Shown here: positions 1 to 8,803 of the stretch, piece after piece
Position numbering within the stretch: position 1 is the stretch's first letter
Layout: each line of letters opens with the position of its first letter
Assembly (NCBI RefSeq): GCF_024171405.1
Contig: NZ_JALJZT010000002.1
Location: 434,001-498,000 of the forward strand
DNA from: Qipengyuania citrea
GTDB lineage: Bacteria > Pseudomonadota > Alphaproteobacteria > Sphingomonadales > Sphingomonadaceae
Length of the DNA stretch: 64,000 nucleotides
Direction of reading: 5' to 3'
Made by a program: the position numbers and the translations under genes
Notes under the pieces: generated by a model
What the model was told of the DNA's origin: nothing
Databases searched by the model: none
Seen by the model: only the letters and a program-made list of their open reading frames with translations

Positions 1-286
1 TCTGCGCGAATCCGCCCGCGCGCTCGTCGAGGCTGATATCGAGCATCTCAAATCCGATTTTTCGCACAAGAGCCTGGGCGAGCGTGCGTTCGACCGGGTC
101 CGCGAAGGCGCCGCCGATCTCTACGAAGAGGCTATCGATGTCGCCGATGACAACCGCGGCGCGCTCGCCGCGCTGGTCGCGGCGATCGTCGTCTGGTTCG
201 CACGCAATCCGATCCTCGGTGTGCTCGGCTTCGATCGCGAAGCCAATGACGAGCGCGATGAATATGACGGAGATTCGGAACGTTAG
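1..286 (+). CDS. DUF3618-like membrane protein, C-terminal part
   Basis: An open frame enters from the left edge and ends with TAG at 284-286; the start lies outside the window. The visible 94 residues hold a charged amphipathic helical region, then a short hydrophobic stretch (ALVAAIVVWFA) followed by NPILG and an acidic tail. Charged helix followed by a single membrane segment resembles the DUF3618 family, which in alphaproteobacteria often lies next to phage-holin-like and DUF883-like membrane proteins. The next gene is of that kind and starts 48 bases downstream, so the two are probably one envelope-related operon. The function is unknown; the family assignment is from memory of the pattern. 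Confidence 0.6.
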   Translation, partial: LRESARALVEADIEHLKSDFSHKSLGERAFDRVREGAADLYEEAIDVADDNRGALAALVAAIVVWFARNPILGVLGFDREANDERDEYDGDSER

Positions 287-334
287 GCCCGCTCGATCCG
301 TTGGCTTTACGAACGCACATTCCGGAGATTTACC

Positions 335-865
335 ATGGCCGATGCAGCCGAGAACAACGTCACCCCGATCAGCGCCGATAGCAAGTTGAGCGACGAGCAG
401 AAGCGCGAGCAATTGCGCGACCGAATCGAAGCGGGCGAGAAGCGCAACGAAGCGCGTAGCCTGGCCGACCAGGCCAAGGACGCTGCCGACAGCGCAGTCG
501 AATTCACCAAGAAGCACCCCTTCGCCGTTATCGGCGGTGTACTCGTCGCCGGTCTGGCGATCGGCGCAATGACGCGCCCGGGCCGCCGGCTTGGTCGTCG
601 CGGCGGCACCATCGCGGCAATCGCCGCCGATGCCGCGCTCGCCTATGGCGCGCGGATGATCGACAGCATGGCCGACGGCGCGCAGTTCGCCGGCGACCGG
701 CTCGAGGATCTGGGCGACAGCGCCGCCACTACCGCACGCGGGCTTCGCCGCGATGCCGCCTACAAGCTCGACGTGGCCGGTGATGCGCTGCGTAGCTCAA
801 GCCGCAAGGCCGGACGCAAGAGCAGCCGCGCCTATCGCGCGCTGCGGACCGGCATCAAGCACTAG
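335..865 (+). CDS. DUF883/ElaB-like membrane-anchored protein
   Basis: This 176-residue protein starts with ATG at 335. The first 75 residues are highly charged and helical (KREQLRDRIEAGEKRNEAR, then AKDAADSAVEFTKKHP). A single Gly/Ala-rich membrane segment follows (FAVIGGVLVAGLAIGA, about residues 67-83), then a basic RRLGRRGG turn and a second Ala-rich helical half. The order Ala/Lys helix, HP, Gly-rich transmembrane segment is typical of DUF883/ElaB proteins, some of which are ribosome-associated inner-membrane proteins. The C-terminal half is longer than in plain ElaB. It follows the partial DUF3618-like gene on the same strand and ends just before a strong hairpin. Confidence 0.6.
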   Translation: MADAAENNVTPISADSKLSDEQKREQLRDRIEAGEKRNEARSLADQAKDAADSAVEFTKKHPFAVIGGVLVAGLAIGAMTRPGRRLGRRGGTIAAIAADAALAYGARMIDSMADGAQFAGDRLEDLGDSAATTARGLRRDAAYKLDVAGDALRSSSRKAGRKSSRAYRALRTGIKH

Positions 866-889
866 GCACAAGCATCGCAAGGATGCCGT

Positions 890-925
890 AGCGGCGCGAC
901 GGGCTTGCCTGTCGCGCCGCTTTCG
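890..925 (+). terminator. Hairpin after the DUF883-like gene
   Basis: The 11-base arms AGCGGCGCGAC (890-900) and GTCGCGCCGCT (911-921) are perfectly complementary around a 10-base loop and are followed by TTTCGC. The hairpin begins 24 bases after the stop at 865. The stem is strong but the T run is short, so it is a probable intrinsic terminator. Confidence 0.6.
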
Positions 926-975
926 CTATGTGCCGCAGCCATTCCTCTCCCCTCCCCTTCGAGAAAGACGATTCC

Positions 976-1206
976 ATGGAAGAAACCGAGAGCAAGCAGA
1001 CGCTCTACCTCGTGATGGGCGGCCGGGTGACCGATCCGCGCAGCGTGACCTTTGCCGATCCCGAAAGCATCCACGTCGCCGGCGTGTTCAGCAGCAACGA
1101 AGCTGCGGTAGATGCCTGGCGCTCCAACGCGCAGCGTACTGTCGACGATGCCGAGATGAAGTATGTGATCGTCCACCTTCACAAGTTGCTCGATCCGAGC
1201 GCCTAA
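976..1206 (+). CDS. DUF4170 family protein
   Basis: This 76-residue cytosolic protein matches the small alphaproteobacterial DUF4170 family in length and pattern: LYLVMGGRVTDPRS near the N terminus, then DPES, AVDAWRSNAQRTVDDA and a C-terminal YVIVHLHKLLDPS. The ATG at 976 was chosen because the family motif begins right after it; an upstream in-frame start at 928 would add 16 non-conserved residues that overlap the terminator region. The biochemical function is unknown. The GNAT gene starts 8 bases after it, so they are likely co-transcribed. Confidence 0.8.
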   Translation: MEETESKQTLYLVMGGRVTDPRSVTFADPESIHVAGVFSSNEAAVDAWRSNAQRTVDDAEMKYVIVHLHKLLDPSA

Positions 1207-1213
1207 TTTCGCG

Positions 1214-1702
1214 ATGGCCTATGTAATCAGGCCGTATCGCGACGATGATGCCGAGGTGCTTGCCGAAATCCTCGCCTCGGCGATCACCGATATCGGGCCG
1301 CACGCCTATTCACCCGCGCAGGTTGCTGCGTGGGCCGCACGCCACCCCGGTGCCCGGCGGTACCGGGAGCGGGTTGCCGCTGGCGATGTGATCTTTGTCG
1401 CGGCCGATGTCGATGACCGGCCGGTCGCCTACGTCCTGCTCGAGCAGGACGGACATATCGATCATCTCTACAACCATCCCGAGCATATACGGCGCGGCCT
1501 GGCCACGCAGCTGCTGGCAACTGCGGCGACCTATGCGCGCAAACACGGGATGGAGCGCCTCTACGCCGAGGCCAGCGATCTTGCCCGCCCCGCTTTCCAG
1601 CGGGCCGGCTTCACCGCGACGCACAAGCGCGAATTCACCATTCCGCACGGCGACCGGGACGTCCCGATCCACAATTGGGGAGTGGAGAAACCCCTGTCGT
1701 GA
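1214..1702 (+). CDS. GNAT family N-acetyltransferase
   Basis: The 162-residue product has the single-domain GNAT layout: an N-terminal IRPYRDDDAEVL strand-helix, a central strand (FVAADVDDRPVAYVLL), the acetyl-CoA pyrophosphate loop at about residues 92-101 (IRRGLATQLL), and a late AFQRAGFTATHKRE motif near the acetyl-CoA site. It resembles the YafP/PhnO-like group. The acceptor substrate cannot be read from the sequence. It starts 8 bases after the DUF4170 gene and converges on greA with 27 bases between the stops. Confidence 0.88.
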   Translation: MAYVIRPYRDDDAEVLAEILASAITDIGPHAYSPAQVAAWAARHPGARRYRERVAAGDVIFVAADVDDRPVAYVLLEQDGHIDHLYNHPEHIRRGLATQLLATAATYARKHGMERLYAEASDLARPAFQRAGFTATHKREFTIPHGDRDVPIHNWGVEKPLS

Positions 1703-1722
1703 GGCCCCGCATACCCGGGGCC
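1703..1722. terminator. Hairpin between convergent GNAT gene and greA
   Basis: GGCCCCG (1703-1709) pairs with CGGGGCC (1716-1722) around a 6-base loop, in the 27 bases between two convergent stop codons. It could act for both strands, but neither side has a good T run. Confidence 0.45.
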
Positions 1723-1729
1723 CCGCCGA

Positions 1730-2197
1730 TCAGATGAATTCGATCTTGTTGATCAGGTAGAACTTGTCGCCCGAGGGAACGGTCACTTCGACCTCTTCAT
1801 CGAGCTGCTTGCCGATCAGCGCGCGCCCGATCGGCGAATTGTAGCTGATCCGGCCCTTCGCGGCATCGGCTTCGGTCTGGCCCACGATCTGGTAACGCAC
1901 AGGCTTGTCGTTCTCGTCGAGCAGCGTGACCGTTGCCCCGAAGATCACCTTGTCGCCCGACAGCGTGGTGGGATCGATGATCTGCGCGCGGGTAATCTTG
2001 TCCTCAAGGTCGGCGATCTGCGTTTCAACGTGGCCCTGGCGTTCCTTGGCCGCGTGATATTCGGCATTCTCCGACAGGTCGCCATGCGCACGTGCTTCCT
2101 CGATCGCATCGACGATCAGGGGACGCTCGGCACGCAGGACCTTGAGTTCCGCCGTGAGCTGTTCGTAGCCCTCGGCCAGCATCGGCACTTTTTCCAT
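1730..2197 (-). CDS. greA: Transcription elongation factor GreA
   Basis: GreA rescues backtracked RNA polymerase by stimulating transcript cleavage. The 155-residue product has the N-terminal coiled coil with the acidic tip motif GDLSENAEY (Asp40 and Glu43, equivalent to the catalytic acidic pair of E. coli GreA) and the C-terminal FKBP-like domain with [14 protein letters not shown]. The length fits the family (about 158). The ATG at 2197 gives the standard MEKVPML start; longer in-frame extensions run into the gap before carB. It lies 112 bases downstream of carB on the same strand and may be partly co-transcribed with the car operon. Confidence 0.97.
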   Translation of the reverse strand: MEKVPMLAEGYEQLTAELKVLRAERPLIVDAIEEARAHGDLSENAEYHAAKERQGHVETQIADLEDKITRAQIIDPTTLSGDKVIFGATVTLLDENDKPVRYQIVGQTEADAAKGRISYNSPIGRALIGKQLDEEVEVTVPSGDKFYLINKIEFI

Positions 2198-2309
2198 AGG
2201 GCTCTTGTCCTTCCTGTTCCGGCTGACCCCCCGGGGACAATTCGAACCCGGTCCGCCGGATTGCGGAACACAAGCGGTTCGAATGTCGGGAGGGGGAGCG
2301 TGTTTTTCG

Positions 2310-5300
2310 TCAGCTATAATAGTCTTGCAACGAACGTACTTCAAGCTGGTCCGGCGAAACCTCTGCGATTGCTTGCGCAACGGCCAGCGAAGCGGCGGCC
2401 GTGGTGTAGTAGGGCAGCTTCTTTTCCAGCGCCGCTTCGCGGATCGATTTGCTGTCGAGCAGCGACTGCCAGCCCTCGGTGGTGTTGAAGATCAGCTGCA
2501 CCGCGCCGTCGATGATCGCATCGACGATATGCGGGCGCCCTTCGGCCACCTTGTTGACCGGTTCGACCGCGAGACCCTGCTGCGCCAGATACTGCTGCGT
2601 GCCGCCGGTGGCGATTACGCGGAAGCCCTTGTCGAGCAGTGTTTTCACGGCCGGCAGGATCAGCGGCTTGTCGGTATCCTTGACCGACACGAACAGCGTG
2701 CCCGACTGCGGCGGGGTCATGCCCGCGCCGAGCTGCGACTTGAGGAAGGCGGCGGCAAACCCGCGATCGATCCCCATCACCTCGCCGGTCGATTTCATCT
2801 CGGGCGATAGCGCCGGGTCGGCACCCGGGAAGCGCGCGAAGGGGAACACCGCTTCCTTCACCGCCATGTGGTTGGGGTTGAGGTCGAAGGGTTCGAACGC
2901 GCTCAGCGGCTCTCCCGCCATGACGCGTGCAGCGACCTTGGCGATGGGCCGGCCGATCGCCTTGGCGACGAAAGGCACCGTGCGGCTGGCGCGCGGATTG
3001 ACCTCGATCAGATAGACCTCGCCTTCCTTGACCGCGAACTGGACATTCATCAGCCCGCGCACTTCCAGTGCCACGGCCAGTTCGGTCGCCTGGCGCTCCA
3101 TCTCGGCGATGATGTCCTGCGGCAGGCTGTAGGGCGGCAGCGTGCAGGCACTGTCTCCCGAATGGACACCGGCCTCCTCGATATGCTGCATTACGCCCGC
3201 GATCCGCACTTCGGTGCCGTCGGAAACGACATCGACATCGCATTCCACCGCATCGCGCAGATACTGGTCGACCAGTACCGGGCTGTCGCCGCTGACATTG
3301 ACCGCCGTGGCGATATAGTCGTCGAGTTGCGCTTCGCTGTCGACGATTTCCATCGCGCGGCCACCGAGCACGTAGCTGGGACGCAGCAGCACCGGATAGC
3401 CGATCCGCGCCGCCACTGCGGCGGCCTCGTCGCGGCTCTTGGCGATGCCGTTCAGCGGCTGCTTGAGCTTGAGCTTGTTGATCAGCTTGGCAAAACGTTC
3501 GCGGTCTTCGGCCAGGTCGATCGCATCGGGGCTGGTGCCGAGGATCGGAATGCCTTCGCGTTCGAGCGCAGCGGCCAGCTTGAGCGGGGTCTGCCCGCCG
3601 AACTGGACGATGACGCCGACCACTTCGCCCTTCGACATCTCGACCCGCATGATCTCGAGCACGTCTTCCTCGGTCAGCGGCTCGAAATAGAGCCGGTCGG
3701 AGGTGTCGTAATCGGTCGAAACGGTTTCCGGATTGCAATTGACCATGATCGTTTCGAACCCGGCCTCCGCCAGTGCGAAACAGGCGTGGACGCAGCAATA
3801 GTCGAACTCGATGCCCTGCCCGATGCGGTTGGGCCCGCCGCCCAGGATGACGATCTTCCTGCGATCGGACGGGTCCGCTTCGTCCTCGGGCTCGCCGAAG
3901 CTGGGCGCTTCGTAGGTCGAATACATATAAGGCGTGATCGCCTCGAATTCGGCGGCGCAGCTGTCGATCCGCTTGTACACCGGATAGACACCAAGCTTGC
4001 GGCGCAGATTGCGCACTTCCTGCTCGCTCGTCGCGCCGGCCATCGCGCGCAGTGCATCGTGCAGCAGGCCCGACCGCTTGGCCTGCGTTTCGCCCAGCCC
4101 GCCCGCGACGCCGACCGAACGCACCGCCAGCGTGGCAAGCCGCTTGTCCGAAAAGCCCATCGCCTTGAGGCGGCGCATCTCGGTCTCGGTATTGGGCAGG
4201 CCGTTATGCGCGATCATGTTCTCTTCGTAGATGATCGCTTCGATCTGGCGCAGGAACCACGGGTCGTACCCGGTGATCGGCTGGATATCCTCGACGCTCA
4301 GCCCCTCGCGGAAGGCCTGCGCGATCTTGAGGATGCGCTCGGGGGTGCGCTGGCTGAGCGAGGCGACGATCTTGTCGCGCGACACGCCTTCCAGCTCGGT
4401 CACCCGGTTGAACCCGTCGAGATCGGTTTCGAGACCGCGCAGCGCCTTCTGCATCGATTCGGCAAAGCAGCGGCCGATCGCCATGACCTCGCCGACCGAT
4501 TTCATCGCGGTCGACAGTTCGTTCTTCGCGCCCTTGAACTTCTCGAACGCGAAGCGCGGGATCTTGGTCACGACATAGTCGATCGTCGGTTCGAAACTGG
4601 CCGGCGTCGCGCCGGTGATCTCGTTCTGGATCTCGTCGAGCGTATAGCCCACCGCCAGCTTGGCGGCGACGCGCGCGATCGGGAAGCCGGTCGCCTTCGA
4701 TGCCAGCGCCGACGAGCGCGACACACGCGGGTTCATCTCGATCACGATCAGGCGGCCATCTTCCGGATTGACCGCGAACTGGACGTTCGATCCGCCGGTT
4801 TCGACCCCGATCTCGCGCAGCACGTTGATGCTGGCGGTGCGCATGATCTGGTATTCCTTGTCGGTCAGCGTCAGCGCAGGCGCCACGGTGATGCTGTCGC
4901 CGGTATGCACGCCCATCGGATCGACATTCTCGATCGAACAGATGATGATGCAATTGTCCTTGCGGTCGCGCACCACCTCCATCTCGAATTCCTTCCACCC
5001 GAGGAGCGATTCCTCGATCAGGACTTCGGTGGTGGGCGAGGCTTCGAGGCCTTCGCGCACGATCCGTTCGAACTCGGGCTTGTTATAGGCGATCCCGCCG
5101 CCGGTGCCGCCCAGCGTGAAGCTGGGGCGGATGATCGACGGCAGGCCGGTGCGTTCGAGCACCGCAAGCGCCTCGTCCACCGTATTGGCGACGCCGCTGC
5201 GTGCGCTTTCGAGCCCGATCTTGTCCATCGCCTCGCGGAAGCGCTGGCGGTTCTCGGCCTTGTCGATCGCATCGGCATCGGCGCCGATCATCTGCACGCC

Positions 5301-5633
5301 GTATTTCTCGAAGGTGCCGTCGTTGAACAGCGCCAGCGCGCAATTGAGCGCCGTCTGCCCGCCCATCGTCGGCAGCACCGCGTCGGGGCGTTCCTTGGCG
5401 ATGATCTTGGCGACGATCTCGGGGGTGATCGGCTCGACATAGGTCGCGTCGGCCATTTCCGGATCGGTCATGATCGTGGCGGGGTTGGAGTTGACCAGGA
5501 TGACCCGGTAGCCCTCCTCCTTCAGCGCCTTGATCGCCTGCGTGCCCGAATAGTCGAACTCGCAGGCCTGGCCGATGATGATGGGACCTGCGCCAATGAC
5601 GAGGATCGAGGAGATGTCAGTGCGTTTGGGCAT
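2310..5633 (-). CDS. carB: Carbamoyl-phosphate synthase large subunit
   Basis: CarB makes carbamoyl phosphate from bicarbonate, ATP and ammonia delivered by CarA, for pyrimidine and arginine synthesis. The 1107-residue length is normal. Two homologous ATP-grasp halves are visible: the first begins [19 protein letters not shown] and the second (near residue 600) [21 protein letters not shown]-terminal MGS-like allosteric domain follows ([17 protein letters not shown]). Its ATG directly abuts the stop codon of an unrelated 215-residue gene, which separates it from carA; in most bacteria carA and carB are neighbours. Confidence 0.99.
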   Translation of the reverse strand: MPKRTDISSILVIGAGPIIIGQACEFDYSGTQAIKALKEEGYRVILVNSNPATIMTDPEMADATYVEPITPEIVAKIIAKERPDAVLPTMGGQTALNCALALFNDGTFEKYGVQMIGADADAIDKAENRQRFREAMDKIGLESARSGVANTVDEALAVLERTGLPSIIRPSFTLGGTGGGIAYNKPEFERIVREGLEASPTTEVLIEESLLGWKEFEMEVVRDRKDNCIIICSIENVDPMGVHTGDSITVAPALTLTDKEYQIMRTASINVLREIGVETGGSNVQFAVNPEDGRLIVIEMNPRVSRSSALASKATGFPIARVAAKLAVGYTLDEIQNEITGATPASFEPTIDYVVTKIPRFAFEKFKGAKNELSTAMKSVGEVMAIGRCFAESMQKALRGLETDLDGFNRVTELEGVSRDKIVASLSQRTPERILKIAQAFREGLSVEDIQPITGYDPWFLRQIEAIIYEENMIAHNGLPNTETEMRRLKAMGFSDKRLATLAVRSVGVAGGLGETQAKRSGLLHDALRAMAGATSEQEVRNLRRKLGVYPVYKRIDSCAAEFEAITPYMYSTYEAPSFGEPEDEADPSDRRKIVILGGGPNRIGQGIEFDYCCVHACFALAEAGFETIMVNCNPETVSTDYDTSDRLYFEPLTEEDVLEIMRVEMSKGEVVGVIVQFGGQTPLKLAAALEREGIPILGTSPDAIDLAEDRERFAKLINKLKLKQPLNGIAKSRDEAAAVAARIGYPVLLRPSYVLGGRAMEIVDSEAQLDDYIATAVNVSGDSPVLVDQYLRDAVECDVDVVSDGTEVRIAGVMQHIEEAGVHSGDSACTLPPYSLPQDIIAEMERQATELAVALEVRGLMNVQFAVKEGEVYLIEVNPRASRTVPFVAKAIGRPIAKVAARVMAGEPLSAFEPFDLNPNHMAVKEAVFPFARFPGADPALSPEMKSTGEVMGIDRGFAAAFLKSQLGAGMTPPQSGTLFVSVKDTDKPLILPAVKTLLDKGFRVIATGGTQQYLAQQGLAVEPVNKVAEGRPHIVDAIIDGAVQLIFNTTEGWQSLLDSKSIREAALEKKLPYYTTAAASLAVAQAIAEVSPDQLEVRSLQDYYS

Positions 5634-6281
5634 TTAGATCAACTTTAGAAGAGCTTCGATGAGATCGCTTGCTAGCTTTCCGATCGCGCCAGAGGAGAAC
5701 TTGTCCGCGAGCTTTTTGAGCAGCGGCACGATCAAGGTAATCAACTTGCTAAGGCGGAATGACTCCCCCTTTAACATCGCCTCGCCAGCGTCGATTTCTG
5801 CCAGCATCGCGCCTTTGGGCTCATTCAGAAGCTCTTCAACCGAATTGCTTTTCTGAATTTCTGCCTCAAGCGCAGCCAACCGATCCTCGATCTCTTCAAT
5901 TTGAGGGAGATTGTCGGCCCTAGTGACTATCCGGTCTGAAGCCGGGATGTAATTCAAGGTCGAAAGGGATAAGGTCTCCCCTTTGTTCAGCGCATATCTC
6001 GATAGGTAACTGCTAGGTTCGGCAAGCTGCTGCTCTACTTTGATATAACCTTTTCTAACGATGCTATATCCGTTGAGTTCGTAGTCGCTCGTTTCGTTAT
6101 GAAGGAGAGACTGATTATCTAATTCAAGCAAAGCCATTTCGACGCGAACTGCTGACGATTTGACGGGGAGTCTTTCGCGCAAACCGTCAGCATTGATAGG
6201 ATCATCACTATCCTGCGCATGTTCAAAAAGTTCAAATAGCAGAGCGTCTTCCAACGCCTTTTGAGAAATAAAGTTTGCCAT
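5634..6281 (-). CDS. Unknown 215-residue protein inserted between carA and carB
   Basis: I do not recognise this protein. Residues 10-85 look like a winged helix-turn-helix: a helix (ALEDALLFELFEHA), INADGLRERLP as possible recognition turn, a third helix (AVRVEMALLELDNQSLL) and a wing-like strand pair ending YSIVRKGYIKVEQQ. Residues 126-145 can form a short coiled coil. The last 40 residues (176-215) are an amphipathic or weakly membrane-seeking helix pair. Its start overlaps the carA stop by one base (TGATG) and its stop abuts the carB ATG, so it should be translationally coupled. Hand-counted GC in three lines is about 42-50%, against about 65% in carB, which suggests transfer. It is translated in a real, conserved-looking frame but its role is unknown. 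Confidence 0.85.
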   Translation of the reverse strand: MANFISQKALEDALLFELFEHAQDSDDPINADGLRERLPVKSSAVRVEMALLELDNQSLLHNETSDYELNGYSIVRKGYIKVEQQLAEPSSYLSRYALNKGETLSLSTLNYIPASDRIVTRADNLPQIEEIEDRLAALEAEIQKSNSVEELLNEPKGAMLAEIDAGEAMLKGESFRLSKLITLIVPLLKKLADKFSSGAIGKLASDLIEALLKLI

Positions 6282-7456
6282 CAGAGCATCCCCACAAACT
6301 TCTCGAACAGGTAGAAGCTGTCCTGCGGGCCGGGGCTTGCCTCGGGGTGGTACTGCACGCCGAAGGCCTTTTTGCCCTTAATCGAAATCCCGCAATTGGT
6401 GCCGTCGAAGAGCGAGACGTGGGTTTGCTCCACCCCCTCGGGCAGGGTCTCGCCATCGACCGCGAAGCCGTGGTTCATGCTGGTGATCTCGACCAAGCCC
6501 TCGCTCTCGCTCCAACCTGACCCAACGCGCTGGACGGGGTGGTTGGCGCCGCGGTGGCCCTGGAACATCTTGGCGGTCTTCGCGCCTGCTGCGAGGCCGA
6601 GCATCTGGTGGCCGAGGCAGATGCCGAACAGCGGAATGTCGCTTTCGAGCAGCCCCTCGATCACCGGCACCGCATATTCGCCCGTCGCTGCCGGGTCGCC
6701 CGGACCGTTCGACAGGAACACGCCATCGGGCTGCAGCGCGAGCACTTCGTCGAGCGTGACGCGCGCGGGCACGACAGTGACCTTGGCCCCCGCCTGCACG
6801 AGATTGCGGAAGATATTGTCCTTCGCGCCGTAATCGATCGCGACGACATGCGGCTTGGTGGCCTTGGCTTCGCCATAGCCGAAGCCGAGCTGCCAATGGC
6901 CGCCGGTCCAGTCTTCATTGGACTCGCGGGTGACGCCGGGGACGAGGTCGAGACCTTCGAGCCCGCTCCATTCGGCGGCCTGCGCCTTCAGTGCCGGAAG
7001 GTCGAATTCGCCGCGCGGGCTATACGCGATCACCGCATTGGGCGCGCCGGCCATGCGGATCCGGCGGGTCAGCGCGCGTGTGTCGACGCCCGACAGGCCG
7101 ATCTTGCCGTGATCCTTCATCCATTCGACGAATTGATCTCGCGCGCGGAAGTTCGAATGCGGGGTCACTTCCTGCCGCACCACGCAGCCCACCGCGCCGA
7201 GGCCGCGGCTTTCGTGGTCTTCCTCGTTCGCGCCGACATTGCCGATATGCGGGAAGGTAAAGGTGACGATCTGGCTGTCGTAGGAGGGATCGGTCATCAC
7301 TTCCTGATAGCCGGTCATCGCGGTGTTGAAGCAGACCTCGCCGACGGCAGTGCCGGTGGCGCCGAAGCCCTTGCCCCAGATAACGGTGCCGTCGCCCAGC
7401 ACGAGGACTCCCGTCGCGCCTGAGGGTTGCGCGTGCGAAGATGCGGACAGGGCCAT
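6281..7456 (-). CDS. carA: Carbamoyl-phosphate synthase small subunit
   Basis: CarA is the glutaminase subunit that feeds ammonia to CarB. The 391-residue product has the N-terminal CPSase domain (VLVLGDGTVIWGKGFG; FNTAMTGYQEVMTDPSY) and a C-terminal class I glutamine amidotransferase domain with the nucleophile in LFGICLGHQML and the catalytic His/Glu in VQYHPEASPGP. It is first in the minus-strand operon carA, unknown gene, carB, and is divergent from the yqeY-like gene across a 150-base gap that must hold both promoters. The stop overlaps the next start by one base. Confidence 0.98.
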   Translation of the reverse strand: MALSASSHAQPSGATGVLVLGDGTVIWGKGFGATGTAVGEVCFNTAMTGYQEVMTDPSYDSQIVTFTFPHIGNVGANEEDHESRGLGAVGCVVRQEVTPHSNFRARDQFVEWMKDHGKIGLSGVDTRALTRRIRMAGAPNAVIAYSPRGEFDLPALKAQAAEWSGLEGLDLVPGVTRESNEDWTGGHWQLGFGYGEAKATKPHVVAIDYGAKDNIFRNLVQAGAKVTVVPARVTLDEVLALQPDGVFLSNGPGDPAATGEYAVPVIEGLLESDIPLFGICLGHQMLGLAAGAKTAKMFQGHRGANHPVQRVGSGWSESEGLVEITSMNHGFAVDGETLPEGVEQTHVSLFDGTNCGISIKGKKAFGVQYHPEASPGPQDSFYLFEKFVGML

Positions 7457-7606
7457 GGGCGCTCCGGGTAAATGGTTTTCCAGCGATGTTGCTAAGCCTC
7501 AGCGGCTAGAGACGCGCTGGCGTTCCGTCAAGCGCAACGCTTGGCTTTGCGGCAGCTTGTTCTACAGGACGTATGAACCATCCACAGCTTAGTGCAAGGA
7601 GGCGTC

Positions 7607-8059
7607 ATGCTCCGCGAGAAAATCCAGTCCGAAACCGTTACCTCGATGAAGGCCAAGGACAAGGACCGCACCGCCGCGCTCCGCCTGATCGGCGCGAAGA
7701 TCAAGGACCGCGACATCGAATTGCGCACCGCGGACACCAAGCCCGACGACGAGGCGATGATCACCGATTTGTTGATGAAGATGGCCAAGCAGCGCCGCGA
7801 ATCGATCGAGATGTACGAGGATGGCGGCCGCCAGGAGCTTGCCGACAAGGAAAAGGCCGAGCTGGCGGTGATCGAGGAATTCCTGCCGCAGCAGATGAGC
7901 GAGGACGAAACCCGCGCCGCGATCGCGCAGATCAAGACCGACCTTGGTGCCGATGGCATGAAGGACATGGGCCGCGTGATGGGGGAACTCAAAGGCCGCC
8001 ACGGCGCTACTCTGGATATGAGCAAGGCCAGCGGACTGGTGAAGGAAGCCCTATCATGA
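7607..8059 (+). CDS. GatB/YqeY domain-containing protein
   Basis: The 150-residue helical product (MLREKIQSETVTSMKAKDK; AALRLIGAKIKDRDIELR; EEFLPQQMSEDETRAAI; LGADGMKDMGRVMGELK) is a stand-alone YqeY protein, related to the tail domain of the GatB amidotransferase subunit that contacts tRNA. Its own function is not firmly established. The ATG at 7607 is preceded four bases upstream by a perfect AAGGAGG (7596-7602), preferred over the GTG at 7592. yqeY genes commonly precede dnaG and rpoD in alphaproteobacteria; here two lipoprotein genes intervene. Its stop overlaps the next start as ATGA. Confidence 0.93.
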   Translation: MLREKIQSETVTSMKAKDKDRTAALRLIGAKIKDRDIELRTADTKPDDEAMITDLLMKMAKQRRESIEMYEDGGRQELADKEKAELAVIEEFLPQQMSEDETRAAIAQIKTDLGADGMKDMGRVMGELKGRHGATLDMSKASGLVKEALS

Positions 8060-8799
8060 ACAAGATCGTATTCGCCCTCCCCCTTTCGCTGGCGCTCGCC
8101 GCCTGCGGGTCCGCCGATGAACCGCCGACCGATCTGGAAAACGCGGAGAGCGATGGCGCGGCCGCGGCGCTCGCGCGCAATATCGAGGCAGGCGAATTCC
8201 TCGATCTCGATCTTGGTGCAAAGATCGTCGGACCGCAGGGTCCCGAAGTGACGAGTGCGCTGTCGAACGCCGAAGGCAATTTCGCCGATATGCGCAGCTT
8301 CGTCGCCTGTCCTGCGGACATGACCGAATGCGATCCTGCAACCGCGCCCGAAGGCACGATCTATACCTATGTCCATGTCGTCTATCCGGGCGAGGACAAT
8401 GAAGCCGGGACCGGCAGCGGCGAAGGCAATGATTCGTCGGACGTCGAACGCGCGACCGCGTTTCGTATGACGCGCCCGGCGACCGGGTTCACCGGCGCGG
8501 CCGGTTATTCGAAAGACGAGGCGATGGCTGCGATCGGGGCCAAGGCCGATGTCGTCATCACCTGCGACGATGGCGCGCTGGTCTGGACCGTCAGTGCGGG
8601 CGACGGCGGGGACCAGTGGGAGCAGGCCGAACCGCTGACCTTCTGGTGGCAATCGACCGTCGCGCCCGCAGGTCCCGTGGCCGCCTATGCCATCGACGCC
8701 AATTATGCGCAGGCCACGGGCAGCGGCCCCTACCCCGCCGATGCGCCCGGCGCGCCCAACGCCTGCAACGCACCCGCCGTAGCGGGCGCGGAAGGGTAA
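8056..8799 (+). CDS. Unknown lipoprotein, first of a tandem pair
   Basis: The 247-residue product has a lipoprotein signal ending in the lipobox LAAC with Cys17, so it should be attached to a membrane from the periplasmic side. After a variable acidic linker it carries motifs shared with the next gene: LGAKIVGPQG.EV, a VACPA...C pair, GTIYTYVHV, ATGF..A.GYS, an ITCDDGALVWTV strand, and TFWWQSTVAP.GP..AY near the end. I do not recognise the family. The ATG at 8056 overlaps the yqeY stop (ATGA), and the paralogue starts 4 bases after its stop, so it is part of the yqeY-dnaG-rpoD transcription unit. Confidence 0.85.
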   Translation: MNKIVFALPLSLALAACGSADEPPTDLENAESDGAAAALARNIEAGEFLDLDLGAKIVGPQGPEVTSALSNAEGNFADMRSFVACPADMTECDPATAPEGTIYTYVHVVYPGEDNEAGTGSGEGNDSSDVERATAFRMTRPATGFTGAAGYSKDEAMAAIGAKADVVITCDDGALVWTVSAGDGGDQWEQAEPLTFWWQSTVAPAGPVAAYAIDANYAQATGSGPYPADAPGAPNACNAPAVAGAEG

Positions 8800-8803
8800 T
8801 CGC

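Noticed and set aside
2868-5648. A 926-codon open frame on the plus strand opposite carB
   Set aside because: High-GC genes commonly leave long antisense frames open. It has Arg/His/Asp-rich, non-family sequence, while carB on the other strand has complete family motifs. Similar long frames lie opposite dnaG, rpoD, the HWE kinase, glyA, leuA and nitronate monooxygenase.
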